A stretch of 11,030 nucleotides of DNA from CBFDBF01 sp050295355. Lineage in GTDB: Bacteria > Pseudomonadota > Gammaproteobacteria > Chromatiales > Chromatiaceae. This document shows positions 1 through 6,604 of the stretch, piece by piece; the stretch's first letter is position 1, and each line of letters opens with the position of its first letter. The translations under genes were made by a program, and so were the position numbers. The notes under the pieces are model-generated. The model was not told the DNA's origin. It was given only the letters and a program-made list of their open reading frames with translations, and did no database searches. The DNA lies in assembly GCA_050295355.1 (NCBI GenBank), contig JBNKPL010000078.1, forward strand, positions 1 to 11,030. Direction: 5' to 3'.

Positions 1-386
1 AAAGGGAGGCTGTTCTCCAGGCCATCCATCTCGCGGCTCATGGCCACGTGCATGGAACGCCGCACCCCTTCCACGATGGCCATGGGTTCGATGTCCGAAT
101 GCTGCTTCAGGCGGGTGAACTCGCGGAAGCCCGCAAGAAAGATATTGGCCATGCCAGAGGCTTTTTCATCCCGGTCCACTTCGCGGTAGAGCTCGCCCAT
201 ATCGCCGCCGGACCAGAAGCGGCTTTCAAAGTCGTCCGCCGCCTGGCGGGCCTTTCTCAGCACCCGCACCCGGTCGAAGATCATGGTCCAGGAGGCGAGA
301 GAGGCGAGGATCAACCCCGCCATCACCAACTGCACCAGGGGACTGGCGCTGAGAACGAGGTTTACAAAGGAGAGATCAGTCTGCAT
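1..386 (-). CDS. tolQ: TolQ, Tol-Pal inner-membrane motor subunit (partial, N-terminal 128 residues)
   Basis: The reading frame runs off the left edge, so only the N-terminal 128 codons are present. The translation begins MQTDLSFVNLVLSASPLVQL, has a single hydrophobic membrane segment at about residues 9-37 (ending LASWTMIF), then the typical cytoplasmic stretch with FESRFWSGGD (53-62), FLAGFREFTRL (83-93) and EGVRRSMHVAMSREM (106-120), matching TolQ of other gammaproteobacteria. TolQ is known to form, with TolR, a proton-motive-force-driven stator that energises TolA and keeps the outer membrane attached during division. The ATG at 384-386 is preceded by a strong AAAGGAGAT Shine-Dalgarno and overlaps the last 11 bases of ybgC, indicating translational coupling. 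tolR, tolA, tolB and pal would be expected beyond the left edge; this is inference from the usual operon. Confidence 0.95.
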   Translation of the reverse strand, partial: MQTDLSFVNLVLSASPLVQLVMAGLILASLASWTMIFDRVRVLRKARQAADDFESRFWSGGDMGELYREVDRDEKASGMANIFLAGFREFTRLKQHSDIEPMAIVEGVRRSMHVAMSREMDGLENSLP

Positions 387-786
387 GGCCGATCTCCTTT
401 CTCAGGCGCTCGGGGATGGCGCAGGGTTTGAATCGGTTGGCGTCGATACTGGCGATTCGGATGGTGCCGCTGCAGAGCAGCCGTCCCGTCTCTTGTTCTT
501 TTATCTCTTGTTGGAAGGTCATGCTTGCCCTTTTTAGTTCAATCACCCTGGCGCTCACCTGCAACGCGTCATTGAAGCGGCCCGGCGCGATAAAATCCAC
601 CTCCGCACGGCGCACCGCAAAGATTACGCCCTCTTCCTCAACCAGGCGGTCCTGCTCAAAGCCCAGCGCGCGCAGCCATTCAGTCCGCGCCCGCTCCATG
701 AATTTCAGGTAGTTGGCGTAATATACCACTCCCCCGGAGTCGGTATCTTCGTAGTAGACCCTGACCGGCCAAAGAAATTCCTTCAT
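376..786 (-). CDS. ybgC: YbgC, Tol-Pal-associated acyl-CoA thioesterase
   Basis: A 136-residue hot-dog-fold (4HBT) thioesterase. The N-terminus WPVRVYYEDTDSGGVVYYAN (residues 6-25) carries the family signature, with Asp16 in the position of the catalytic aspartate; ERARTEWLR follows at about 32-40. The family hydrolyses acyl-CoA or acyl-ACP thioesters; E. coli YbgC binds ACP and acts near phospholipid metabolism, and the gene nearly always heads the tol-pal cluster. I chose the ATG at 784-786 because homology begins there. The frame stays open up to an ATG at 861, but that start would overlap ruvB by 41 bases and add 25 unconserved residues. The gene lies 34 bases after ruvB and overlaps tolQ by 11 bases. 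The residue after VVY is Tyr where E. coli has His; tyrosine there is not obviously damaging. Confidence 0.95.
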   Translation of the reverse strand: MKEFLWPVRVYYEDTDSGGVVYYANYLKFMERARTEWLRALGFEQDRLVEEEGVIFAVRRAEVDFIAPGRFNDALQVSARVIELKRASMTFQQEIKEQETGRLLCSGTIRIASIDANRFKPCAIPERLRKEIGHAD

Positions 787-820
787 TGCATTCCCGTTCT
801 GTTTTTTCGCCCGCGTAACC

Positions 821-1867
821 CTACTCGTCGAACAGATCCCGATATTCCGGCGTCGCCTCAAAACCCGGTTTCGGCGTCAGGCCGAAGTGCAGATAGGCGC
901 TGCTGGTGGCCACCCGCCCGCGCGGGGTGCGCATTAGAAATCCCTGCTGAATCAGATAGGGCTCCAGCACATCCTCGATAGTACCCCGCTCCTCGCCGAT
1001 GGCGGCGGCCAGGCTGTCCACCCCCACGGGTCCACCGTCGAACTTGCGGATCACCGCCGACAGCAGCTTGCGGTCCATGGTGTCGAAACCGTTGCCGTCC
1101 ACCTTCAACATCTCCAGCGCCCGGTCGGCCACCTCCTGATCTACATGCCCGTGCGCCTTCACCTGCGCATAGTCCCGCACCCGGCGCAGCAGCCGGTTGG
1201 CGATGCGCGGCGTACCGCGGGAACGGCGCGCAATCTCGCGGGCGCCCTTCTCTTCCGCCTCAATGGCGAGGATACCCGCGGAACGTTGCACGATGTGGGT
1301 CAGGTCGTCGGTGTTATAGAACTCCAGCCGCTGTACGATGCCGAAACGATCGCGCAGGGGTGAGGTGAGCAGGCCCGCGCGGGTGGTGGCCCCCACCAGG
1401 GTAAAGGGGGGAAGATCCAGTTTGATGGAACGGGCCGCCGGGCCCTCGCCGATCATGATGTCGAGCTGATAATCCTCCATGGCCGGGTAGAGCACCTCCT
1501 CCACCACAGGGCTGAGGCGGTGGATCTCGTCCACGAACAGCACGTCATGGGGTTCCAGGTTGGTGAGCAGGGCGGCCAGGTCACCCGGCTTCTCCAGCAC
1601 GGGCCCGGAGGTCTGACGCACGTTGACCCCCATCTCGTTGGCGATGATGTGCGCCAGGGTAGTCTTGCCCAGGCCGGGAGGACCGAAGATCAGCACATGA
1701 TCCAGGGCCTCCTCCCGCTCGCGGGCGGCGGAGATGAAGATCTCCATCTGCTCGCGCACCACTGGCTGGCCCACATAGTCCCGCAGCCAGCGGGGCCGGA
1801 TGGCGCGGTCCATGGCGGCGTCGTCGGAGCCCGCCTCGGGGCTGATAATGCGATCGGATTCGGTCAT
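821..1867 (-). CDS. ruvB: RuvB, Holliday-junction branch-migration ATPase
   Basis: Full-length 348-residue AAA+ helicase subunit. Visible motifs: Walker A GPPGLGKT at 62-69, Walker B VLFVDEIH at 109-116, sensor 1 GATTRAG at 159-165, an arginine finger in PLRDRFG (Arg174) and sensor 2 in GTPRIANRLLRR (Arg221). The C-terminal winged-helix domain with TPRGRVAT near 315 binds DNA. RuvB hexamers flank a RuvA-bound four-way junction and pump DNA to move the branch point during recombinational repair and fork rescue. The ATG at 1865-1867 lies four bases after the ruvA stop, so the two are probably translated together. Length and all key residues match the family; nothing is odd. Confidence 0.98.
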   Translation of the reverse strand: MTESDRIISPEAGSDDAAMDRAIRPRWLRDYVGQPVVREQMEIFISAAREREEALDHVLIFGPPGLGKTTLAHIIANEMGVNVRQTSGPVLEKPGDLAALLTNLEPHDVLFVDEIHRLSPVVEEVLYPAMEDYQLDIMIGEGPAARSIKLDLPPFTLVGATTRAGLLTSPLRDRFGIVQRLEFYNTDDLTHIVQRSAGILAIEAEEKGAREIARRSRGTPRIANRLLRRVRDYAQVKAHGHVDQEVADRALEMLKVDGNGFDTMDRKLLSAVIRKFDGGPVGVDSLAAAIGEERGTIEDVLEPYLIQQGFLMRTPRGRVATSSAYLHFGLTPKPGFEATPEYRDLFDE

Positions 1868-1871
1868 GATT

Positions 1872-2477
1872 CTATTCCACCGCGCCTTTCAGCGCGGCGC
1901 GGATGATCTCTTCACTGGTTAGGCCCTCGCTCGCCACGTTGCGCACCATGCGGCTCGCCTCGTTCGGTTTATAGCCCAGCGCCGCCAGCGCGCTCACCGC
2001 ATCCGCCACTGGCGAGGTCTCCACCACCCCGGCGGCCGCGGGACGCAGGAAGACGGCGTCCCCACCCACACCCAGTTTCTCCAGCCGGTCGCGCATCTCC
2101 ACGATCAGGCGCTCGGCGGTCTTCTTGCCGATGCCGGGCAACCGCACCAGGGCGGATACGTCGTCGCTCTGGACGCAGGCGGAAAACTCCTCCGCGCTCA
2201 TGCCTGAGAGGATGGCCAGGGCCATCTTGGCCCCCACGCCGCTCACCTTGAGCAGACCGCGGAACAGGGCCCGCTCGGATTCGGTGCCGAAACCGTACAG
2301 CACATGGGCGTCGTCACGCACCACCAGATGGGTCAGCAGAATAACCGTCTCCCCTAGGGAGGGCAGGTTGTAGAAGGTGGACATGGGGGCCTCCACCTCA
2401 TAGCCCACGCCGTTCACGTCCAGCAGCAGATGCGGAGGGTGCTTGGAGACGATCTCGCCCCGCAGCCGGCCGATCAT
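1872..2477 (-). CDS. ruvA: RuvA, Holliday-junction binding protein
   Basis: 201 residues, normal for RuvA (203 in E. coli). The N-terminal OB-fold domain starts MIGRLRGEIV; the acidic pin that separates strands is Asp55-Asp56 in VVRDDAHVLYGF. Two helix-hairpin-helix motifs follow, at about 71-92 (LLKVSGVGAKMALAIL) and 107-127 (LVRLPGIGKKTAERLIVEM). The C-terminal domain III (about 155-201, ADAVSALAALGYKPNEA) contacts RuvB. RuvA tetramers hold the junction in a square-planar form and load RuvB. The start was set at the ATG 2475-2477: it matches homologues, is preceded by GGAGG, and overlaps the ruvC stop as ATGA. The frame remains open further upstream through ruvC, but that translation is a Gly/Arg-rich shadow. 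Confidence 0.97.
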   Translation of the reverse strand: MIGRLRGEIVSKHPPHLLLDVNGVGYEVEAPMSTFYNLPSLGETVILLTHLVVRDDAHVLYGFGTESERALFRGLLKVSGVGAKMALAILSGMSAEEFSACVQSDDVSALVRLPGIGKKTAERLIVEMRDRLEKLGVGGDAVFLRPAAAGVVETSPVADAVSALAALGYKPNEASRMVRNVASEGLTSEEIIRAALKGAVE

Positions 2478-2998
2478 CCCCGGCCTCCACTGGCCGCGGC
2501 CAGGCTGGAAACCGTGGTGCGGCTGTGGGCGTGGCTGATGGCCACCGCCAGGGCGTCCGCCTGGTCGGGGGCGAGTTTCTCTTTCAGTTGCAGGATCAGC
2601 CGGACCATGTGCTCCACCTGCTCCTTGCCTGCGCCGCCAGTCCCCACCACCGCCTGCTTCACCATGCGCGGGGTGTATTCGGCCACGCCCATCCCGGCGG
2701 CGACCCCGGCGCAAATGGCCGCGCCCCGGGCCTGGCCCAGTTTCAGCGCCGAGGAGGCGTTCTTGGATACAAAGACCTGCTCCACCGCCATCTCTTCCGG
2801 CTGATGCTCCGCGATCACCTCTGCGAGACCACGGTAGATCTCCCCCAGCCGTTGAGGCAGCGCCTCTTCATGGGTGTGGATACAACCGCTGGCCACATGG
2901 GTGCTTTTGCGGCCATCGCTGTCGATGATGCCGTAGCCCGTGATCCGTGACCCGGGGTCGATGCCCAGGATGCGGCATTTGGATGGTTGAGAAGTCAG
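2474..2998 (-). CDS. ruvC: RuvC, Holliday-junction resolvase, apparent CTG start
   Basis: RuvC cleaves Holliday junctions as a homodimer with an RNase H-like fold. From a CTG start the protein has 174 residues (E. coli 173) and shows all four catalytic acids: Asp14 in ILGIDPGSRITGYG, Glu73 in AVEQVFVSKN, and Asp145/Asp148 in APDQADALAVAI. These sit exactly seven positions after E. coli Asp7, Glu66, Asp138 and Asp141, so the body has no net indel. The frame has no ATG, GTG or TTG between an in-frame stop inside yebC and the catalytic IDPG motif. The first possible standard start, a GTG at 2894-2896, would remove Asp14. CTG at 2996-2998 lies eight bases after AGGAG and is the best start. The alternative is a small sequencing or real frameshift that hides a nearby out-of-frame ATG (TCCAAATGCCGC). 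The gene follows yebC by 11 bases and overlaps ruvA by four. Confidence 0.93.
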   Translation of the reverse strand: MTSQPSKCRILGIDPGSRITGYGIIDSDGRKSTHVASGCIHTHEEALPQRLGEIYRGLAEVIAEHQPEEMAVEQVFVSKNASSALKLGQARGAAICAGVAAGMGVAEYTPRMVKQAVVGTGGAGKEQVEHMVRLILQLKEKLAPDQADALAVAISHAHSRTTVSSLAAASGGRG

Positions 2999-3006
2999 TT
3001 CCCGAT

Positions 3007-3011
3007 CTCCT
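3007..3011 (-). promoter_or_regulatory. Shine-Dalgarno AGGAG for ruvC
   Basis: On the minus strand the yebC stop codon TAG runs directly into GGAG, giving TTAGGAGATCGGGAA and then CTG. The eight-base spacer from AGGAG to CTG is near optimal. No standard start codon in the ruvC frame is as well placed, so this site decides the start proposed for ruvC. Confidence 0.6.
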
Positions 3012-3756
3012 AACCGATGGCGTCCAGTATTTCGTCGGCGATATCGGCGTTGGTGTAGACCTCCTGCACATCATCCAGGTCTTCCAGCAGATCCACCATT
3101 TTCAGCAGCTTCTCCGCCGTATCCCGGTCCAGCTCCGCCTTGGTGGCGGCGTCGAAGGTGACCTCGGCATTCTCGGGCTCAAGCCCCACGGCCAGCATGG
3201 CCTCTTTCACCTCGGAGAAGGCCTCCGGGGAAGTCATCACATCCACGGAACCGTCGTCATTGGTCACCACGTCATCCGCGCCCGCTTCCAGGGCGGCCTC
3301 CATGATGGCCTCCTCATCGGCGCCGGGGCCATAGCTGATGATGCCCTGCTTGCTGAACAGGTAGGCCACCGAGCCGTCGGTGCCCAGGTTGCCGCCGTGC
3401 TTGGTAAAGGCGTGGCGCACCTCGGAGGCGGTGCGGTTGCGGTTATCGGTCATGCAGTCCACCATCACCGCCACGCCGCCCGGGCCATAGCCTTCGTAGC
3501 GGATTTCGTCGTAATTCTCCCCCTCGCCGCCGCCGGCGCCGCGTTTAATCGCGCGCTCCACCGTGTCCTTCGGCATATTGGCGCCGAACGCCTTGTCCAT
3601 CGCCAGCCGCAGCCGTGGATTGGAGCCCACATCGCCGCCCCCCTCACGCGCCGCCACCGTGACCTCGCGGATCAGCTTGGTCCAGATCTTTCCCCGTTTT
3701 TTGTCGTTGGCCGCCTTCTTATGCTTGATATTGGCCCATTTACTATGTCCAGCCAT
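3010..3756 (-). CDS. yebC: YebC/PmpR/TACO1-family regulatory or translation factor
   Basis: 248 residues, full length for the family. The N-terminus MAGHSKWANIKHKKAANDKK is the hallmark of YebC, followed by IRRG-like basic segment KLIREVTVAAREGGGD (27-42), AFGANMPKDTVERAIKRG and the YEGYGPGGVAVMVDCMTDNRNRT region split across about 88-110. The acidic C-terminal end (ADEILDAIG) is also typical. Members have been described as DNA-binding transcriptional regulators (PmpR in Pseudomonas aeruginosa) and as ribosome-associated factors that help translation, including through proline-rich stretches; which role applies here cannot be read from sequence. The ATG at 3754-3756 is preceded by AGAGG. It is the first gene of the yebC-ruvCAB-ybgC-tolQ run, the usual position. 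Confidence 0.96.
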   Translation of the reverse strand: MAGHSKWANIKHKKAANDKKRGKIWTKLIREVTVAAREGGGDVGSNPRLRLAMDKAFGANMPKDTVERAIKRGAGGGEGENYDEIRYEGYGPGGVAVMVDCMTDNRNRTASEVRHAFTKHGGNLGTDGSVAYLFSKQGIISYGPGADEEAIMEAALEAGADDVVTNDDGSVDVMTSPEAFSEVKEAMLAVGLEPENAEVTFDAATKAELDRDTAEKLLKMVDLLEDLDDVQEVYTNADIADEILDAIG

Positions 3757-3789
3757 GAATAAACCTCTGAAATACCCGATTGGGACGAA

Positions 3790-3798
3790 AGTTTACCA
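3790..3798 (-). promoter_or_regulatory. Candidate extended -10 promoter for the yebC-ruvCAB run
   Basis: On the minus strand the sequence reads TGGTAAACT, an extended -10 (TG-n-TAAACT, four of six matches to TATAAT). It would start transcription about 27 bases upstream of the yebC ATG. No good -35 box is seen at 17 bases (TTTCTG), which extended -10 promoters can tolerate. It is a candidate only. Confidence 0.35.
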
Positions 3799-3917
3799 TT
3801 CCCAAGAGGCCGCAGAAATACGCCTTCCTATTTGGCGCCCATTGAGGGACGGTTCCCATCACGCGATTGTTGTGTTCTCATTCAATTCCCGACAGATGAC
3901 CGCACCCGTGATACCCG

Positions 3918-5300
3918 ATGCCGCAAACGCTCAGTGAATGGACCACCCAACTTGCCGGAGATCCTCTGCCGGCTATGGCGGTGACGGTGCATCGGGTCAA
4001 TGAACTGCTGGACAACCCCAATAGCACCAATAGCAATTTCCAGCGCATCATCAGCCAGGATCCGGGGTTTTCCATGGCCATCTTCCAGGGGGTGAAACCC
4101 ACGCCCGCGACCACACAAGCCCCCCCGCACAGTCTCTCCCACGCCATCGCCATACTGGGGCACACCCTCTTCCACCGAATCATGAAGGGCGTCCAGGTAT
4201 TGAAGAAGGCCGTCAAGGGAACGCCCCGGGACCGGCTCTATCACTGTTACTCCCGCGCCCTGCACGCCGCCGCCTATGCCCACCACTGGGCCCGGGAGAG
4301 GGGGGAGAGCAACCCGGAAGAGGCGCGCCTCGCCGCGCTGTTCTACGATTGCGGCGAGATGGCGTTATGGAATCAGGCGCCCGAGGCCATGGTAAAGATC
4401 GAGTCCCTGATGTCGAAAGGGCTGGATCGCGGCAGCGCCGCCCGCCGGGTGCTTGGATTCACCCTCAACGAACTGAGCCTGGCCCTGGCGGAGCAGTGGC
4501 GGCTTCCCGGCCTGACCGCCAGCGCCCTTGCGGCCCACTGGCACACCCAAATCCGGCCCATGGAGGTGGTCCTGGCCGCCGCCCTGGCGCGTTCCACTGA
4601 ACGGGGCTGGAACTCGGAAGAGACCCAGGAGCTGACCGATCTCTTCGCGGACCTGAGGCATATCTCGGAAAACCACGCCATGGCGGCCCTGCACACCCTG
4701 GCGGCGGAAACCGCGCGTTCCATCCAGGATCTGCCGCTGCACAAAAGCGCCGAGACCCTGATCACCCTGCCCTCATCCGGCCGGCAAGAGACCACAACCA
4801 CGATCCAGGCCGAAGCCAAACCCAGGCCGGCGGCGCCCCAACCCGCCGCCAATAAACCGCTGCATCTTCAGGACCATTTCGCCCACGCCATGCGCCGCAT
4901 GCAGAAAGAGGCCGGGCTGGAGCGGGTCATGTTCGCCATGCTGAGCAAGGACCGCAAAAAGGTCAACATGCGCTTTATGCTGGGGGATAAGGAGTCGCCC
5001 CTGCGCAACTTCTCCCTGCCCCTGGGCGGCCGTCATCTGTTCTCGATCCTGCTCGCCAAGCCGCAGGGGATCTGGTTTCGCGACAGCAACCGGGAGCAGT
5101 ATCTCCCGCTGATCCCGGAATCGGTCCGTGACGCCGTCCACGGCCAGGGGTTTTTCGCCATGTCGCTGTTTCTGAAGAATAAACCCATCGGCTTCCTGTA
5201 TGGCGACTGTAGCGATCCGAGCGCCCTCAACCAGGACGGATACAACCGCTTCAAGCAGCTCTGCCTGCGGCTCGGCAACCAATTGAAGCAGGGTAAATAG
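3918..5300 (+). CDS. HDOD-domain signalling protein with GAF-like C-terminal domain
   Basis: 460 residues, no signal peptide and no membrane segment, so probably cytoplasmic. Residues about 15-225 look like an HDOD domain: LPAMAVTVHRVNELLDNPNS near the start, RIISQDPGFSMAIF (43-56), SHAIAILGHTLFHRIM (74-89) and the helix leading to LAALFYDCGEMALW (138-151). The HD pair of metal-dependent HD phosphohydrolases is here Tyr143-Asp144, so hydrolase activity is unlikely, as usual for HDOD proteins, which act as signalling or scaffold modules. An Ala/Pro/Thr-rich linker (about 285-315) leads to a C-terminal region (about 330-455, ending GYNRFKQLCLRLGNQLKQ) with a GAF-like pattern, including FFAMSLFLKNKPIGFLYGD. 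Ligand and partner are unknown. The ATG is the first possible start but has no clear Shine-Dalgarno. The stop codon abuts the next gene's ATG. Confidence 0.85.
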   Translation: MPQTLSEWTTQLAGDPLPAMAVTVHRVNELLDNPNSTNSNFQRIISQDPGFSMAIFQGVKPTPATTQAPPHSLSHAIAILGHTLFHRIMKGVQVLKKAVKGTPRDRLYHCYSRALHAAAYAHHWARERGESNPEEARLAALFYDCGEMALWNQAPEAMVKIESLMSKGLDRGSAARRVLGFTLNELSLALAEQWRLPGLTASALAAHWHTQIRPMEVVLAAALARSTERGWNSEETQELTDLFADLRHISENHAMAALHTLAAETARSIQDLPLHKSAETLITLPSSGRQETTTTIQAEAKPRPAAPQPAANKPLHLQDHFAHAMRRMQKEAGLERVMFAMLSKDRKKVNMRFMLGDKESPLRNFSLPLGGRHLFSILLAKPQGIWFRDSNREQYLPLIPESVRDAVHGQGFFAMSLFLKNKPIGFLYGDCSDPSALNQDGYNRFKQLCLRLGNQLKQGK

Positions 5301-5897
5301 ATGTCCCAGATCAGCTACCAGATCGGCGACCGCCTCTACCTCAACATCACCGACCGCTGCACCCTGGCTTGCGATTTCTGTCCCAAGAACCAGGGCAGTT
5401 ATGAGGTCCATCACTACGACCTGAGCCTGGACCACCGCCCCTCGGCGGAGGAGATTATCGCCGCCGTCGGCGATCCCGCCGCCTATGAGGAGATCGTGTT
5501 CTGCGGCTACGGGGAACCCACCCTGCGCCTGAAGGTGCTGCTGGAGGTGGCCCGCCACGTCAAGGAACAGGGCGGCCGGGTGCGGGTGAACACCGACGGC
5601 CTCGCTAACCTGGTGCATAAGAGAAACGTCCTGCCGGATATGGCGCCCTGGGTGGACAGCCTCTCCATCTCCCTTAACGCCCAGAACGCGGAGGTCTACG
5701 GCCGCCACTGTATCCCGGCCCTGGAGGGCTCCTTCGAAGCGGTGCTGGAATTTATCGAACTGGCCCCGCAGTACATCGCCCAGGTCACCGCCACCGCCCT
5801 GGAGGGACTGGAGGGCGTGGATATCGCGGCATGCGAGCGGCTGGCCACCGAACGGGGCGCGGCCTTCCGTAAACGAACCCTGGGGAGGGTGGGCTAA
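5301..5897 (+). CDS. Small radical SAM protein, TatD-associated type
   Basis: 198 residues. The CX3CX2C cluster motif is CTLACDFC (Cys20, Cys24, Cys27), which would hold the [4Fe-4S] cluster that cleaves S-adenosylmethionine. FCGYGEPTLR (67-76) contains the GEP motif expected to contact SAM; RVRVNTDGLANL and SLSISLNAQNAEVYGRH follow as further barrel strands. The start YLNITDRCTLACDFCPKN and the C-terminal FRKRTLGRVG resemble the small radical SAM family often encoded next to or fused with TatD nucleases. No tatD is present in this window. The substrate is unknown for the family as far as I know. The ATG directly follows the TAG of the HDOD gene with no gap, with only a weak AGGG ahead, so translation probably depends on the upstream gene. 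The stop overlaps the next ATG as TAATG. Confidence 0.88.
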   Translation: MSQISYQIGDRLYLNITDRCTLACDFCPKNQGSYEVHHYDLSLDHRPSAEEIIAAVGDPAAYEEIVFCGYGEPTLRLKVLLEVARHVKEQGGRVRVNTDGLANLVHKRNVLPDMAPWVDSLSISLNAQNAEVYGRHCIPALEGSFEAVLEFIELAPQYIAQVTATALEGLEGVDIAACERLATERGAAFRKRTLGRVG

Positions 5898-6361
5898 TGG
5901 CGGCGGAAACCCCAACCGATCTGGAACAGGCCGTCGCCCCTGGCTTTCTGCGCCGCATGGCCGCGCTCCTTTATGACGCCCTGCTACTGGCGGCGCTGCT
6001 GTTCGTAGCCGCCGCCCTCGCCACCTTCGTGATCCAGCTCGGCATGGGCCGGGATTTGGACCCCACCAACCTGTTCTACCGCCTCTATCTTCTGGCCGTC
6101 TCCTTCGGCTTCTTCGCCTGGTTCTGGACCCGGGGCGGACAGACCCTCGGCATGCGGGCGTGGCGGCTGATGGTGCTGCGCAACGACGGCCAGCCCCTCA
6201 CCCTGCGCGACGCCCTGCTGCGTTACCTGGCGGCGATCCTCTCCTGGTCGGCCCTTGGCCTGGGGTTTCTGTGGGTACTGGTGGATAGCGAAAACCGCGC
6301 CTGGCATGACCGGCTCTCGGGCACCCGGCTGGTGCTGACGGCGCCCAGAAAGCGGTCTTAG
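5897..6361 (+). CDS. RDD-family membrane protein
   Basis: 154 residues. The family is named for a conserved Arg and two Asp residues, seen here as Arg20 and Asp27 in LRRMAALLYDALLL and Asp near 137 in AWHDRLSGTRLV. Predicted membrane helices lie at about 26-48, 62-78 and 108-130; between the second and third sits GGQTLGMRAWRLMVLRNDG, a typical RDD loop. Some RDD proteins have been linked to ion or small-molecule transport, but most, including those near lptF/lptG in gammaproteobacteria, have no proven function. The ATG shares one base with the upstream stop (TAATG) and has a strong GGGGAGGG site seven bases ahead. It ends the three-gene plus-strand unit and converges on lptG. Confidence 0.92.
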   Translation: MAAETPTDLEQAVAPGFLRRMAALLYDALLLAALLFVAAALATFVIQLGMGRDLDPTNLFYRLYLLAVSFGFFAWFWTRGGQTLGMRAWRLMVLRNDGQPLTLRDALLRYLAAILSWSALGLGFLWVLVDSENRAWHDRLSGTRLVLTAPRKRS

Positions 6362-6372
6362 GGAAGTGCCAT

Positions 6373-6391
6373 GGTGGGGCAAGGCCCCACC
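6373..6391. repeat. GC-rich hairpin (8-bp perfect stem, 3-base loop)
   Basis: GGTGGGGC (6373-6380), loop AAG, GCCCCACC (6384-6391) lies 11 bases after the RDD stop. No T-run follows, so it is not a standard intrinsic terminator, though it could stall polymerase or protect the 3' end. A second, weaker dyad, CCTACG (6391-6396) with CGTAGG (6408-6413), begins at its last base. The motif resembles short palindromes scattered between genes in many gammaproteobacteria; copy number here cannot be judged from one window. Confidence 0.6.
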
Positions 6392-6425
6392 CTACGGCCT
6401 GCCTGTTCGTAGGCCTATTTGGTTA

Positions 6426-6582
6426 CGAGAATAAAACGCAAAGGATGCAAAGGCGCAGAGAACGCAAAGGTTTTTTAATCCGTTTTTTCACCACAGGGGG
6501 CACAGGGGAACACAGAGGCATCTTGTTTTTCGCATTTTCTCCGCGCCCTCTGCGCCTTTGCATCCTTCGCGTTATTTACTCG
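6426..6582. repeat. 157-bp imperfect inverted repeat built of CGCAAAGG / CACAGGGG units
   Basis: Two 35-base arms (6426-6460 and 6548-6582) are reverse complements at 31 of 35 positions, with a perfect 20-base core, AAGGATGCAAAGGCGCAGAG. The 87-base centre holds another ACGCAAAGG (6462-6470), a T-rich stretch, and three tandem 9-10-base units, CACAGGGGG, CACAGGGGAA and CACAGAGGCA (6492-6520). The left arm itself is made of near-tandem units ACGCAAAGG, ATGCAAAGG, CGCAGAGA. It holds no gene. It looks like the noncoding dispersed repeats with CACAGAG/CGCAAAG units found between genes in many environmental bacteria, perhaps a MITE-like or REP-like element. It lies between convergent genes and could also fold in either transcript. 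Confidence 0.75.
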
Positions 6583-6604
6583 ATATCTGGAAGAGCACCG
6601 CAGG

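Noticed and set aside
787..861. Extended ybgC start at 861
   Set aside because: Would overlap ruvB by 41 bases and add 25 unconserved basic residues; homology begins at the ATG at 784-786.
2947..3762. 271-codon plus-strand open frame across yebC
   Set aside because: Antisense of yebC, Gly/His/Val-rich with no motif; yebC on the minus strand is unmistakable.
4773..5915. 380-codon minus-strand open frame
   Set aside because: Antisense to the HDOD and radical SAM genes, both of which have clear family motifs; its translation has no recognisable domain and typical GC-rich shadow composition.
6426..6582. CRISPR array in the CGCAAAGG/CACAGGGG repeat region
   Set aside because: Units are only 9-10 bases, nearly tandem and palindromic in overall layout, with no regular spacers and no cas genes nearby.
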